A stretch of 56,511 nucleotides of DNA from Pseudovibrio brasiliensis (GCF_018282095.1 NZ_CP074129.1:95478-151988), one strand, 5' to 3'. Counted from the first letter of the stretch, positions 34,033-42,858 are shown. Translations and numbers: made by a program. The notes: a model not told the origin generated them from the letters alone.

Positions 34033-34905
34033 ATGAAGGTTGGTATTACTACGCCGCGTGGCAACGTTGGAAGTAAAATAGTGCGCCGTTTGATTTCCGA
34101 TTCAGCGCACGACCTAGTCCTGTTAGATCATCGACCGGAAAAATCTTATGAAACGTATGGAGACACAGTAAAAGTCACTAATTGTGATATTACTGACTTA
34201 GATCAACTCATTGAAAGCACAGTTGATTTGGATGTTCTTTATATGGTGGTCCCTCCGAGTAACAGCTCAGATACCTATCTCCAGGATTTTATTGAACAAG
34301 GCAAAAAATTTCGTGATGCGGTGAATGCAAATGCGATCCCTAGGGTTGTTTTTCAATCATCATATGGAGGACACCTGCCATATGGGACAGGACCAATTGT
34401 TGGGTTGTTCCATGTTGAGCAAGAACTCAATCGTACTGCTGCAAGTGTTGTACATCTTAGAGCTTGCTATTTCATGGAAAACTTCCTCTGGTTTAAAAAT
34501 CCTATTGATGAGAAAGGCATAATCCCTCTCCCGGTCAAAGCTGAAAGCAAAACGATATACAATTCTACAGATGACATTGCAGATCGTGCCGTCAGCTGGT
34601 TAACGTCAGACAAGTGGTCGGGAAAAATTATTGATGAAATTCACGGTGAAAATCTGAGCTTTTTGGAGGTGGCTAAGATTATTAGTCGCAAAGTCGGAAA
34701 AGATGTCAGCGTGTTTGAACTTACTGATGAACAATCCATCGAAGCCTATACGCAACCGCATATCGGTTTTAGCAAGCATTACGCGAAGTTGTTTAATGAA
34801 CTGCATCGCGGAATCGACAACGATCTACTAGTTGCAGAGTTTAATGGCAATGAGCTCTCAGGTGTAAATGTAGGCTTTGAAGCGTTTGTGGAAACCGCAT
34901 TCTGA
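34033..34905 (+). CDS. NmrA-like NAD(P)-binding protein
   Basis: A 290-residue atypical short-chain dehydrogenase/NmrA protein. N-terminal MKVGITTPRGNVGSKIVRRL gives the Rossmann G-x-x-G-x-x-G, then LDHRPEKSYE. There is no clear YxxxK catalytic pair, as in NmrA/HSCARG regulators and quinone-reductase-like members. GGAG sits 6 nt before ATG 34033, so the ATG at 34021 is rejected. Last gene of the operon, 24 bp after the methyltransferase. It may be a quinone or enone reductase or a redox sensor. Confidence 0.82.
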   Translation: MKVGITTPRGNVGSKIVRRLISDSAHDLVLLDHRPEKSYETYGDTVKVTNCDITDLDQLIESTVDLDVLYMVVPPSNSSDTYLQDFIEQGKKFRDAVNANAIPRVVFQSSYGGHLPYGTGPIVGLFHVEQELNRTAASVVHLRACYFMENFLWFKNPIDEKGIIPLPVKAESKTIYNSTDDIADRAVSWLTSDKWSGKIIDEIHGENLSFLEVAKIISRKVGKDVSVFELTDEQSIEAYTQPHIGFSKHYAKLFNELHRGIDNDLLVAEFNGNELSGVNVGFEAFVETAF

Positions 34906-34917
34906 GTTTGTCGATAC

Positions 34918-34962
34918 ATACTATAGTATCCGAATAGCTTATTTCTTCGGATACTATAGTAT
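34918..34962. repeat. perfect 17-bp inverted repeat after the NmrA gene
   Basis: ATACTATAGTATCCGAA (34918-34934) and TTCGGATACTATAGTAT (34946-34962), 11-nt loop. Each arm itself contains the palindrome ATACTATAGTAT. It lies 13 bp after the operon stop. It can act as a terminator stem, though no strong T-run follows, or as a paired binding site. Confidence 0.7.
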
Positions 34963-35102
34963 AAATGTAAATATCCAAATTATCTATTTTGATGTAAACC
35001 TAAAGTAATATCTGCAGCGAGCTACTATTGCTTGCAAAAATAAAATTGCTATACCGACAAGCACTCCAATTTGCAGAATTAATACGCTACGAGATATTGG
35101 AG

Positions 35103-35481
35103 TGGCCTATGAAAAGTGGAGAGCCTTTTGCTCAATATTTCTTTTCTGTCTCTCAAACACGATTGGTGATTGATAACCTAACGCCGAGTGTCGCCGGGTT
35201 GGATTGTAAAAGCCCTCTATGTAAACGCCAAGTGCTTTTTCTGCCTCCTGACGGGTTTGAAAAGCAGTTCGCCACAACATTTCGGCCTTGATGGTCTTGA
35301 ACACGGTCTCCACCATGGAGTTGTCGAAGCAGTTTCCTTTTCCGCTCATAGAAGGGGTGATATTGTGCCTCGATAAAAGCCGCTGATAAGCCTCAGAGCA
35401 GTACTGGCTACCCCTGTCTGAATGATGTATGAGCCCATCAAGAGAAGTCCGTGTGACCAAAGCTCGCTTTAATGCCGTTGT
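35103..35481 (-). pseudogene. 3' fragment of an IS3-family integrase gene
   Basis: The minus strand encodes LDGLIHHSDRGSQYCSEAY (second catalytic Asp), NCFDNSMVETVFKTIKAEML (catalytic Glu) and FYNPTRRHSALGYQSPIVF, the end of an IS3-family OrfB different from the IS3 at 30.3 kb. The likely IS end TGGCCTATGAAAAGTGGA starts at 35103. The 5' part is cut off by the IS21 end at 35482. Not functional. Confidence 0.85.
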
Positions 35482-35558
35482 TGTTAGTGCTGGGTGTATT
35501 TTCCCCAAAAGCGCTGGTCCAAAAATCCCCAGTTTGAGGGTTTGGTGACCAGCCAGAA

Positions 35559-36395
35559 TTATTGGTCAGCGCTGACCTTTGCTTTTGGTCTGCCGCGCCG
35601 TTTTGGCGGGGGTGGAGGAGTTATGGAGGCGTTTGAGCGCACGTGATCGGGCATAAGGTCAGCATGAGCTCTGAGGCGATAGCTGGCACCGTCGATCTGG
35701 ACAACAACAGCGTGATGGAGCAGCCTGTCGAGCAATGCAGTGGCGACCACGGGATCTCCGAAGACATCTCCCCATTCGGCAAAACCGCGGTTGGAAGTCA
35801 TGATCATCGCCCCTTTTTCATAACGGGCATTGACGAGCTGGAAAAACAGATTGGCGCCACCGGTTGTGATAGGCAGGTAGCCGATCTCGTCTACGATAAG
35901 CAGCGAAGCCCTGGCGTAAAAGCGGAGTTTTTCGGCAAGTTTGCCTTCTCTTTCAGCCTTTGACAATGCATCAATCAGATCCGCCAAAGCGATGCGGTAG
36001 ACGCTTTTGCCAGCTTTCACAGCTGCCACACCCAAAGCCGTGGCCAGATGAGATTTGCCGGTACCGGGTGGGCCAAGGAAGTGCACCACTTCCTTGCGGG
36101 TGATAAATTCCAGCTCAGCCAGAGCCATGATGCGCTCTCTGTCCAGCGACGGTTGGAAGGTAAAATCAAAGCTTTCCAGCGTCTTGATGGGTGTGAGACG
36201 GGCCGTGGCCAGCGCGACAGTGACCCGTCGGTCCTCGCGCGTAGAAAATTCCTCATTGAGGAGGCTGTCGATAGCCTCCAGAGCAGAAAGTTCTCCCTGT
36301 TCCAGCTGGGATAAGGTGTGGTCCAGCACCTCTAAAGCACGGGGCATTTTCAGGCCAACCAGAGCAGCGCGGATCTGATCAGAGACAGAACTCAT
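35559..36395 (-). CDS. istB: IS21-family helper ATPase IstB
   Basis: A 278-residue AAA+ ATPase related to DnaC. Walker A is GPPGTGKSHLATALG, Walker B is LLIVDEIGYLPI, with sensor region MIMTSNRGFAEWG. It loads and regulates the IstA transposase on target DNA. It overlaps the istA stop at 36392-36395 (ATGA), indicating translational coupling. Intact. Confidence 0.95.
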   Translation of the reverse strand: MSSVSDQIRAALVGLKMPRALEVLDHTLSQLEQGELSALEAIDSLLNEEFSTREDRRVTVALATARLTPIKTLESFDFTFQPSLDRERIMALAELEFITRKEVVHFLGPPGTGKSHLATALGVAAVKAGKSVYRIALADLIDALSKAEREGKLAEKLRFYARASLLIVDEIGYLPITTGGANLFFQLVNARYEKGAMIMTSNRGFAEWGDVFGDPVVATALLDRLLHHAVVVQIDGASYRLRAHADLMPDHVRSNASITPPPPPKRRGRPKAKVSADQ

Positions 36396-37642
36396 GACAG
36401 GCCTCCTATCTGGTTAGCCATCCGCTCACCAGCGGCCTCATAGAAGGCCAGAGAGCGCTGCGGGACAGCCCCCTGGGGTAACTTTGTCTTTGATTGCCTC
36501 TCTTTTGCTTTGGGTGGGGCCTTGCGATGTAGCGGGTCAACACGGCGCTGGTTCTTGCCCTCCAGCACCGGATGGCAGGCAATCAGCTCGCCATTCTCAT
36601 AGATCCTGATCTCCTGCGGGTGATGCTGGACTTCCACTGTGCGTCGCTTGGCTGTTTGCGGCACGGAGTAGAGGTTCCCGCCTACCGAGACCACACCATC
36701 CTTGGTAATGCGTCGCTCCACGGTCAGGACAGTGTTGTACGGCAAGGCAGGCAGGTCAATCAAAGATAAGCGTTCTTCTTCAAAGGCTTCCTGCACCACA
36801 CGGTTGGTGGTGGCGTGAACACGGGCATTGGCTTGTCTCTCGCACCACCAGGTGAACTGGGCGTTGAGGTCCTCAAGGTTCTTAAAGGTTCGGCCAAGGA
36901 AGAAGTCCTGGCGGATATAGCGAAACGGACGCTCCACTTTGCCCTTCGTCTTGGCCCGGTATGGCTTACAGGCGCGTGGCTGCGCGCCGTAGTGATCCAG
37001 CAGCGCCACCAAAGAGGGATTGAATTTGACAACTCCTGCTTCATCCTCCCCTAAAACAGCCGTCTTCATGCGGTCGTAAAGCACTGTGCTACACGCTCCG
37101 CCACAGGCTTCAAAAGCCGCAATATGGCAGCGCAGCACCGTATCGAGCTGCTGATTAACGCAGTATCGTCCCCACAGAAATCTCGAATTGCCAAGCACAT
37201 AGGAAAACAGCCAGACCTTACGCCTCACGCCAGGCTCATCGGTAAACTCCACCGTAAACTCTGCAAAATCAACTTGTGCCTGTTCGCCAGGCTTTGTCTC
37301 AAAGCGCCGCTCAAAAGGACGCACAGGCGCAGGCCGGATCAGCCGTAGATATTCCGTCAGCGTCGAATAGGCCCCTTGAAAGCCGAGCTCTTTTAACTCC
37401 CGGTGCAACCGGCTGGCAGACAGACCTGGAAAACGCTCAAGGCGCTCAACCAGATATCCCCGGTACTCGTCCAATGCCCACTTTCCCGATGCCCGCGGCC
37501 CGTAAACCGGAGCCTCAAGACCTCTATTGAGGTATTTGCGCACTGTCTTGCGGTCCAGGCCCGCCTTTTGGGCAATGCTGCTGATGGAAAGCCCTTGCTT
37601 CTTCAAATCATGGATCATGACGATTATCCCTAAATCAACCAC
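36392..37642 (-). CDS. istA: IS21-family transposase IstA
   Basis: A DDE transposase of about 416 residues with N-terminal HTH (LSISSIAQKAGLDRKTVRKY), catalytic region QAQVDFAEFTVEF (first Asp), SRFLWGRYCVNQQ and VLYDRMKTAVLG (second Asp), and Glu downstream in the KGKVERPFRYIRQDFF block. The family start VVDLGIIVMIHDLKKQGLS suggests GTG at 37642; the open frame extends to 37690 without typical sequence. Intact. Confidence 0.9.
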   Translation of the reverse strand: MVDLGIIVMIHDLKKQGLSISSIAQKAGLDRKTVRKYLNRGLEAPVYGPRASGKWALDEYRGYLVERLERFPGLSASRLHRELKELGFQGAYSTLTEYLRLIRPAPVRPFERRFETKPGEQAQVDFAEFTVEFTDEPGVRRKVWLFSYVLGNSRFLWGRYCVNQQLDTVLRCHIAAFEACGGACSTVLYDRMKTAVLGEDEAGVVKFNPSLVALLDHYGAQPRACKPYRAKTKGKVERPFRYIRQDFFLGRTFKNLEDLNAQFTWWCERQANARVHATTNRVVQEAFEEERLSLIDLPALPYNTVLTVERRITKDGVVSVGGNLYSVPQTAKRRTVEVQHHPQEIRIYENGELIACHPVLEGKNQRRVDPLHRKAPPKAKERQSKTKLPQGAVPQRSLAFYEAAGERMANQIGGLS

Positions 37643-37690
37643 CTCATCGTCACTCCGTTGCTCAAAACAAAAGAGGACCAGTGTGGCCAA

Positions 37691-37724
37691 TTTCTACAGA
37701 AGGGGCATGCCCCTTCTGTAGAAA
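37691..37724. repeat. perfect 34-bp palindrome inside IS21 upstream of istA
   Basis: TTTCTACAGAAGGGGCA and its exact inverted copy meet at a central GCATGC. It lies between the IS end and the istA start, and could be an IstA binding or control site or a transcription barrier against read-in. Confidence 0.85.
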
Positions 37725-37789
37725 TCAAAGCTGCGAAAGTGGGGATTTTTCAAACAGCAACTTTGGGGAAAATACACCCAGCACTAACA

Positions 37790-37895
37790 GCTACTGCGCG
37801 ACGATCTCATCGAAGTGTGCTTCACACCATAGCTTTACTTGCCTGATAAGAGGTAAGAGGTCTTTGCCTAATGCAGTCAGCTCATACTCCACGCG
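37790..37895 (-). pseudogene. 106-bp scrap of an hxlR-type gene
   Basis: Identical to 26127-26232, the last third of the HxlR-family gene. It is bounded exactly by the IS21 end (37789) and the IS5 end (37896). This shows that a second copy of the regulator region once lay here, or that the scrap was carried by rearrangement between the two places. Confidence 0.93.
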
Positions 37896-38997
37896 GGCGT
37901 TGTTGCACAATTCCCGCTCAGCTTATAGCTCGCCCTTTCCCGCTGAACTCAGGTCGCGGTTATCCGCTCGAACGCGGGACGTCCGAGGGCGGTCATTGTG
38001 TTGAGGACGGTGACATTAATTCTTGCCTCCATCTTCTGGTTTTCCAACTTACGGGACCTGAGCGTGGTCCCGATGACTTGTTTGTAGCGCCCCATCAAGG
38101 TCTCTCCTCGTGAACCTCGCCCGTATCCCGTTTGCTTCTGCCAGGTCATTCTTCCATGCTCCTGGATGGCAAGAATATCCCGGTCACGTGTAGTGGGAGC
38201 GTTCGCAGCCTTTGAGCTGGGGACTGCCGTTTTAGGCGGTGGAATGATGACTTCAATGCCTTCATAACGGTTTGCTATTTCCTGTCGTGTTGAGAAACCA
38301 TCATAAGCACCATCACCAAGAAACGTTGCAACCGGCCCCTCAATTTGGTCCAGCATATCTGGCACCACAGTTGGATCGCCAACACTATCTTCACTCAATT
38401 CACTGAACAGAATTTCACCACTTTCAAGATCTATCCCAAGGTGAAGTTTACGCCATTTTCGACGCTTTTGCTTAGTTCCGTGCTTGGTTTCCTGCCACTC
38501 ACCTGCACCAAAAACCTTCAGGCCGGTGCTATCTATCACGAGGGTTGCAGGAATAGGCTCCCGCTCTGATTTGGGTTTGGAAACATCCAATCCACCAGAA
38601 CGGCGTGACAGGGTAGAAAAGTCAGGGACAGGCAAATCAAGGCCCATCAAAGCAAAGACAGAATGCACAAACCCTTCACTTTGTCGTAAAGCAAGACGAA
38701 AGGCAGATCGGGCACGAAGACAGGTTTCAATTGCAAAATCGGAGAACCTGGCTGGCCTTCCGCGTCGCTGGTTTGCCGGAGCCAACCACGCACTGGCAAC
38801 GCTCTCGTCTACCCATACCGTGATATTACCACGCTGACGCAGGCTCTCATTATACTCACGCCAGTTCGTTACTTTGTATTGGGTTTTGGCAAACTTGTGG
38901 CGACGCTCGCCATTGTGTTTAAACGGCATAAACAAGGTCTTCAAAAGGGGAAATCAATCGCAACCTATGCATCTTCAGTGAATTCTGCAACAACGCC
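37896..38997 (-). mobile_element. IS5-family insertion sequence
   Basis: About 1.1 kb with ends GGCGTTGTTGCACAATTC (from 37896) and, inverted, GGCGTTGTTGCAGAATTCAC (ending 38997), closely similar. It contains one intact transposase. No 9-bp target duplication (CTCCACGCG against CATTGTGAC). Its right end lies 110 bp before the DUF1989 gene. Confidence 0.88.
37949..38929 (-). CDS. IS5-family transposase
   Basis: A transposase of about 326 residues starting MPFKHNGERRHKFAKTQYKV at 38929. DDE blocks: VIDSTGLKVFGAGEW (first Asp), FLGDGAYDGFSTRQ (second Asp), with the Glu in RYKQVIGTTLRSRKLENQKMEA, typical of the IS903/IS1031-like IS5 groups. Intact and possibly active. Confidence 0.93.
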   Translation of the reverse strand: MPFKHNGERRHKFAKTQYKVTNWREYNESLRQRGNITVWVDESVASAWLAPANQRRGRPARFSDFAIETCLRARSAFRLALRQSEGFVHSVFALMGLDLPVPDFSTLSRRSGGLDVSKPKSEREPIPATLVIDSTGLKVFGAGEWQETKHGTKQKRRKWRKLHLGIDLESGEILFSELSEDSVGDPTVVPDMLDQIEGPVATFLGDGAYDGFSTRQEIANRYEGIEVIIPPPKTAVPSSKAANAPTTRDRDILAIQEHGRMTWQKQTGYGRGSRGETLMGRYKQVIGTTLRSRKLENQKMEARINVTVLNTMTALGRPAFERITAT

Positions 38998-39107
38998 CAT
39001 TGTGACCCATCTAAACGAGATTTCATCATTCCTAACTGAGAGTAATTCGTTTTGATGTGATCCTGAGATGTGATGTTAAAATTAGGGCACATCAAAGGAG
39101 GTGACGG

Positions 39108-39800
39108 ATGCCCAATTTTTACCCAGATATGCCCACAGGTCTGAACGACAGCATAACAGGGGCTATTTCCAGTGATGGTAGCCCAGAGCTCAACAAGCAT
39201 TATACATTACCTGCTAGAACAGGGGTTGCTGTAAGGCTTGAGGCTGGACAATCTCTCATCGTGGTGAATCCAACAGGCACGCAAGTTTGTGATTTTTGGG
39301 CGTTTAATCCGAGCAACTTGTATGAGTACCTTTCCATGAGCCATTGTCGTACCGCTTTGGCAAGTGTGGTGCCCACCGTCGGCGATATCCTCGTATCCAA
39401 TGCAAGGCGATCCATGCTTACGTTGGTACGTGACACATCCCCAGGTGTACATGACACAGTCATTGCCGCGTGTGATCATGCTCGTTACCAGCAGCTTGGG
39501 TGCAAAGAATATCACGATAACTGTACAGATAATCTACGCCAGGCATTGAAGTCCATCGGCCTAGAAGCAAAGGTAATTCCAGACCCGTTTAACCTCTGGA
39601 TGAACGTTCCTATCACCTCAGCCCACAGAACAAAATGGGCAGCACCGGTTTCCAGACCGGACGATGAAATCGAGTTTCGTGCTGAGGTCGACGTACTGGT
39701 TGTAATGTCTGCTTGTCCGCAAGATGTCACTCCAGTAAACGGTGAGAACTGTGCTCCATCTGACCTTGCTTACCGCGTTACCCTTGGGGGGAACGCATGA
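39108..39800 (+). CDS. DUF1989 (urea carboxylase-associated) protein
   Basis: A 230-residue protein of the DUF1989 family, which includes the carboxyguanidine deiminase subunits CgdA/CgdB. Conserved features: HYTLPARTGVAVRLEAGQSL, TQVCDFWAFNPSN, SMSHCRTAL, ACDHARYQQLGCKEYHDNCT and PFNLWMNV, with Cys/His residues suited to metal binding. A very strong ribosome site AAAGGAGGTGA precedes the ATG. It overlaps the deacetylase gene by 4 bp. Only one DUF1989 protein is present and no guanidine/urea carboxylase lies nearby, so a deiminase or hydrolase on another amidine/ureide compound is possible. Confidence 0.85.
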   Translation: MPNFYPDMPTGLNDSITGAISSDGSPELNKHYTLPARTGVAVRLEAGQSLIVVNPTGTQVCDFWAFNPSNLYEYLSMSHCRTALASVVPTVGDILVSNARRSMLTLVRDTSPGVHDTVIAACDHARYQQLGCKEYHDNCTDNLRQALKSIGLEAKVIPDPFNLWMNVPITSAHRTKWAAPVSRPDDEIEFRAEVDVLVVMSACPQDVTPVNGENCAPSDLAYRVTLGGNA

Positions 39801-40693
39801 TTCAAACCCCAATTGTCTGGCCAAATGGCGCTAGATGTGCCTGCGCAATAACATTCGACGTTGACGCAGATAGCTTGATCCACATTTCTCGCCCCAAAGA
39901 TGGGTTTGATCGTCTGTATCCAATTTCTATGGGACGGTATGGTCCCACTGTTGCTTTACCTCGTATTTTGGACACTTATCGCAGATTGGGTCTGAAACAG
40001 TCGTTTTTTGTGCCAGGTTGGGTGGTTGAGCAATATCCAGAGGCTATGGATCTAATCCAGGAAGATGGGCACGAAATAGGCCACCATGGTTATCTCCATG
40101 AAGATCCGACTAACCTTTCGGATGCGGAACACCGTTATTGGTTTGAGCGAGCTCTTGAAGCCCATAAAAAAACTATTGGCAACACACCCAAAGGGTATCG
40201 CGCTCCAGTCTACAACGCATCACAAGGGGTGATTGATCTCCTGGTCGATAATGACTTTCTGTACGATAGTTCACTGATGGCAGATGATATTCCTTATAGA
40301 ATTCATACAGCTAAAGGATCCCTTGTTGAACTGCCTGTACATTGGGGGACAGATGATTGGCCACCCTTCGCACACTACTCAGAGATTGATTACATGATGC
40401 CCGTCGCAGGGCCTTCAAGGGGGCTGGAAGGGTTTTGGGAAGAGTTTGAGGCTCAATATGAGCATGGTGGTTTTTGGATGGCAATTTGGCATCCATTTCT
40501 GACAGGGCGCCTGGCTCGCTGGACACTGGTTGAAAGATGGCTTGAAACGATTCTGGAGCGAGGTGATATCTGGTTTGCACCACTTCATGAGATTGCAGAG
40601 CATGTGAATAATCAGTTTGTGCGTGATAATCAGTCTATTCGCGTGGAAGAATTGCCTTATTACAACCAACCTGTTCATCTGGGTGCAAAGTAA
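39797..40693 (+). CDS. PuuE-like polysaccharide-deacetylase-family hydrolase
   Basis: A 298-residue protein of the NodB-fold family in its PuuE/allantoinase-like branch: ACAITFDVDADSLIH (catalytic Asp region), GHEIGHHGYLHEDP (metal-binding His pair), GYRAPVYNASQGVIDLL and WMAIWHPFLTGRLARW. Such members hydrolyse cyclic or linear amides (allantoin, formyl or acetyl groups) rather than polysaccharide. The ATGA overlap with the DUF1989 gene and the one-base gap to the amidase gene show an operon. Substrate unknown. Confidence 0.88.
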   Translation: MIQTPIVWPNGARCACAITFDVDADSLIHISRPKDGFDRLYPISMGRYGPTVALPRILDTYRRLGLKQSFFVPGWVVEQYPEAMDLIQEDGHEIGHHGYLHEDPTNLSDAEHRYWFERALEAHKKTIGNTPKGYRAPVYNASQGVIDLLVDNDFLYDSSLMADDIPYRIHTAKGSLVELPVHWGTDDWPPFAHYSEIDYMMPVAGPSRGLEGFWEEFEAQYEHGGFWMAIWHPFLTGRLARWTLVERWLETILERGDIWFAPLHEIAEHVNNQFVRDNQSIRVEELPYYNQPVHLGAK

Positions 40694-40694
40694 A

Positions 40695-41966
40695 ATGGGA
40701 GCATTCATGGGTTGTGAGGAGTTTGAAGCACAGCTTGCAACAACCTCCTTTACTTCAATTTTTATTTCTGACAACAAGGCACAGCGCCATGAACTCAGTC
40801 GGGCGGCAATACCAAGAAAGATAACCAGCAACGGTCATGGACAGCTTGACGGAGCCGTTGTCGCGATCAAGGCAAACATTGCGCTAAAAGGCCTTGCAAC
40901 CTCCGCTGGGTCGAAACTGCTTTCTGAGAGACCGGCAGGTGAGAATGCAACAGTGATAGAAGCTATCATTAATGCCGGGGCCATGCCTGTTGGCCATGCC
41001 AACATGACTGAGCTTGCTTTCTCTGGTCTTGGGCTAAATCCGCATTTCGGAACAGCTGAGAACGCCTTAGATACTTCACTTGTACCTGGTGGCTCATCTT
41101 CAGGCTGCGCAAGCGCCATAGCATCAGGCTTATGCGATCTTGCGATCGGGTCTGATACATCAGGCTCCACCCGTGTCCCTGCCGCATTTCAAGGTATTTG
41201 CGGGTATCGTCCTACTATGGGCCGTTATGCAATGGAAGGTGTCGTACCACTAGCTCCCTCTCTTGATGTATTAGGCCCGATGGCCCGCAACGTAGAGGGC
41301 ATCATAGCTCTTGACTGTGCGATGAGGGGGACATTGCCAGAACGGGTGAATGCAACACCCTTCACTCAAAAATTCATTTTACCTGTCTTTTCTCACCCTG
41401 TTCTTGATGAAGATATTTCCAATGCATTTGAGGATACTGTGAATCTGTTAGAACAGCACGGGATAGATATCGAACGCAGACCATTCCCCGCCTTTGATAA
41501 GACACTTGCCCTTTTTGCAGAATTTGGGCCACTTGTAGGCCATGAAGCTTATGAGCAGATCACACAGCTTGTAGCACTCGAGGATAAGCTGATTGATCCG
41601 CAAATCAAAAAACGCTTGCGGGACTTTACCCCAGTTTCAGCTGATACTCTGCAACATATAATGACAACTCGTGCCAAGCTCTGCCAACTTGTGCAAGAAA
41701 CTTTATCAGGTAATCTGATGTTGATGCCGACGGTAGCTTGTCGTCCCCCTAATCTTGCAGAAGTCCAAGAGAGCAGTGCGACGTTTCAGCGAAAGAATGC
41801 AGATGTACTTAAACTGACTATGCTCACAGCCTTCCTTAACGCTCCATCCCTGGCCATACCAATGAAACCTGCTGATCCTGGCTTGAGTTACTCTGTTTGC
41901 GGCGCATACGGGACAGACGATGAAGTCTTACAAGCTGGTCTGCATCTTGAGCATTTGCTGAACTAA
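40695..41966 (+). CDS. amidase signature family enzyme
   Basis: An amidase of about 423 residues with the full Ser-Ser-Lys triad: Lys in VAIKANIALKG, cis-Ser in PGGSSSGCASAIASG and nucleophile Ser in IGSDTSGSTRVPAAFQG. The open frame extends to 40617, but the overlap with the deacetylase makes ATG 40695 (one base after its stop) or ATG 40707 (GGGAG 5 nt before) the real start. Third gene of the operon; it probably releases ammonia from the amide product of the preceding steps. Confidence 0.9.
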   Translation: MGAFMGCEEFEAQLATTSFTSIFISDNKAQRHELSRAAIPRKITSNGHGQLDGAVVAIKANIALKGLATSAGSKLLSERPAGENATVIEAIINAGAMPVGHANMTELAFSGLGLNPHFGTAENALDTSLVPGGSSSGCASAIASGLCDLAIGSDTSGSTRVPAAFQGICGYRPTMGRYAMEGVVPLAPSLDVLGPMARNVEGIIALDCAMRGTLPERVNATPFTQKFILPVFSHPVLDEDISNAFEDTVNLLEQHGIDIERRPFPAFDKTLALFAEFGPLVGHEAYEQITQLVALEDKLIDPQIKKRLRDFTPVSADTLQHIMTTRAKLCQLVQETLSGNLMLMPTVACRPPNLAEVQESSATFQRKNADVLKLTMLTAFLNAPSLAIPMKPADPGLSYSVCGAYGTDDEVLQAGLHLEHLLN

Positions 41967-42150
41967 AGGTGCTGCGTTTAGGCTTAAAACTGCACTTTTT
42001 CTAAGTAGTAGAGAATGTTGGTTGAGAGCAAATTTAATTTGCCACAAAACAAAGTTCATAATGAAGAAATGTCATGCTGAGATGATCTTCAATCATTTGT
42101 GGTCACCCCATTTTTCCGAATAGTTATAAATGGAAAAATTGGAGACGATC

Positions 42151-42825
42151 ATGGCATCCGCACCAGAACTACTCATTGTTGACTCGAGCGCACGAGAAAC
42201 ACGTTCCATCACTCGTTCCCTGACCAAACTGTTTGCAGATAACTGGAAACAATCCGGGGATGAGGTCATCTGTCGTCGCGATGTCGGCTTACGACCACCG
42301 CATTTTATTTCTGAAACCTGGATCGCTGCTGCATTTACTCCCCCCACCGAACGTAGTGATGAGATGAGAAGGCAGCTCGCCCTATCAGATCAACTGATTG
42401 CGGAAATCAAAGCAGCAGATGTAATCGTACTTGGTGCACCAATGTACAATTATTCTATGCCAGCAAGCCTGAAAGCGTGGTTTGATCTGATTGCGCGGGT
42501 CGGAGAAACTTTCTCATTTGATCTTTCGCGCGGAGATTATCCAATTGCACCACTTCTTTCCGGTAAAAAACTAGTAGTCCTTTCCAGTCGTGGCGAATTT
42601 GGTTTTGAGAAGGAAGGGATCAGATTCCACATAAACGCACTCGACCCAGCAATTGCAGCCTGTGCACACTACCTCGGCGCCGCTCAGGAGGACATCCACT
42701 TGATCAGTGCAGACTATGAAGAGTTTAAGGATGAACGTTGGGAGAGATCTGTGGCCGCTGCGCGTGAGAAAACTCACAATCTGGCTACCACACTCCGCGA
42801 GCAGCTTGAGCCAGTTATAGCCTAA
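42151..42825 (+). CDS. FMN-dependent NADH-azoreductase-like flavoprotein
   Basis: A protein of about 224 residues with a flavodoxin-like fold (AzoR/quinone reductase family). N-terminal LLIVDSSARETRSITRSLTK binds FMN phosphate; GAPMYNYSMPASLKAWFDLI and GETFSFD are family hallmarks; SSRGEFGF is the second FMN loop. GGAGA 5 nt before ATG 42151 decides the start over 42130. Likely reduces quinones or azo/nitro compounds using NAD(P)H. It stands alone, converging with the LysR gene. Confidence 0.85.
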   Translation: MASAPELLIVDSSARETRSITRSLTKLFADNWKQSGDEVICRRDVGLRPPHFISETWIAAAFTPPTERSDEMRRQLALSDQLIAEIKAADVIVLGAPMYNYSMPASLKAWFDLIARVGETFSFDLSRGDYPIAPLLSGKKLVVLSSRGEFGFEKEGIRFHINALDPAIAACAHYLGAAQEDIHLISADYEEFKDERWERSVAAAREKTHNLATTLREQLEPVIA

Positions 42826-42831
42826 TAACAC

Positions 42832-42858
42832 ACGGGAGAAGGACTGACCTTCTTCCGT
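42832..42858. terminator. bidirectional terminator
   Basis: ACGGGAGAAGG (42832-42842) pairs with CCTTCTTCCGT (42848-42858), one G-T pair, between the convergent azoreductase-like and LysR genes; followed by ACTTT. Confidence 0.7.

Larger units (their letters stand above)
35482..37789 (-). mobile_element. IS21-family insertion sequence
   Basis: About 2.3 kb with istA and istB. The proposed ends are TGTTAGTGCTGGGTGTATTT (35482 inward) and its inverted copy ending at 37789, with a second inner repeat pair containing AAAAATCCCCA near 35519 and 37741. Multiple terminal repeats are typical of IS21. Flanks: an IS3 scrap on the left, an hxlR scrap starting exactly at 37790 on the right; no matching target duplication. 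Confidence 0.85.

Noticed and set aside
37757-37789. IS3 scrap on the right side of IS21
   Set aside because: The 33-bp sequence equals the inverted sequence at 35482-35514 and is better explained as the IS21 terminal repeat itself.
38998-39027. Start of a divergent regulator gene (MMKSRLDGSQW) cut by IS5
   Set aside because: Only about 11 codons remain and the apparent LysR-like wording continues partly into IS5 sequence, so it is too short to support.
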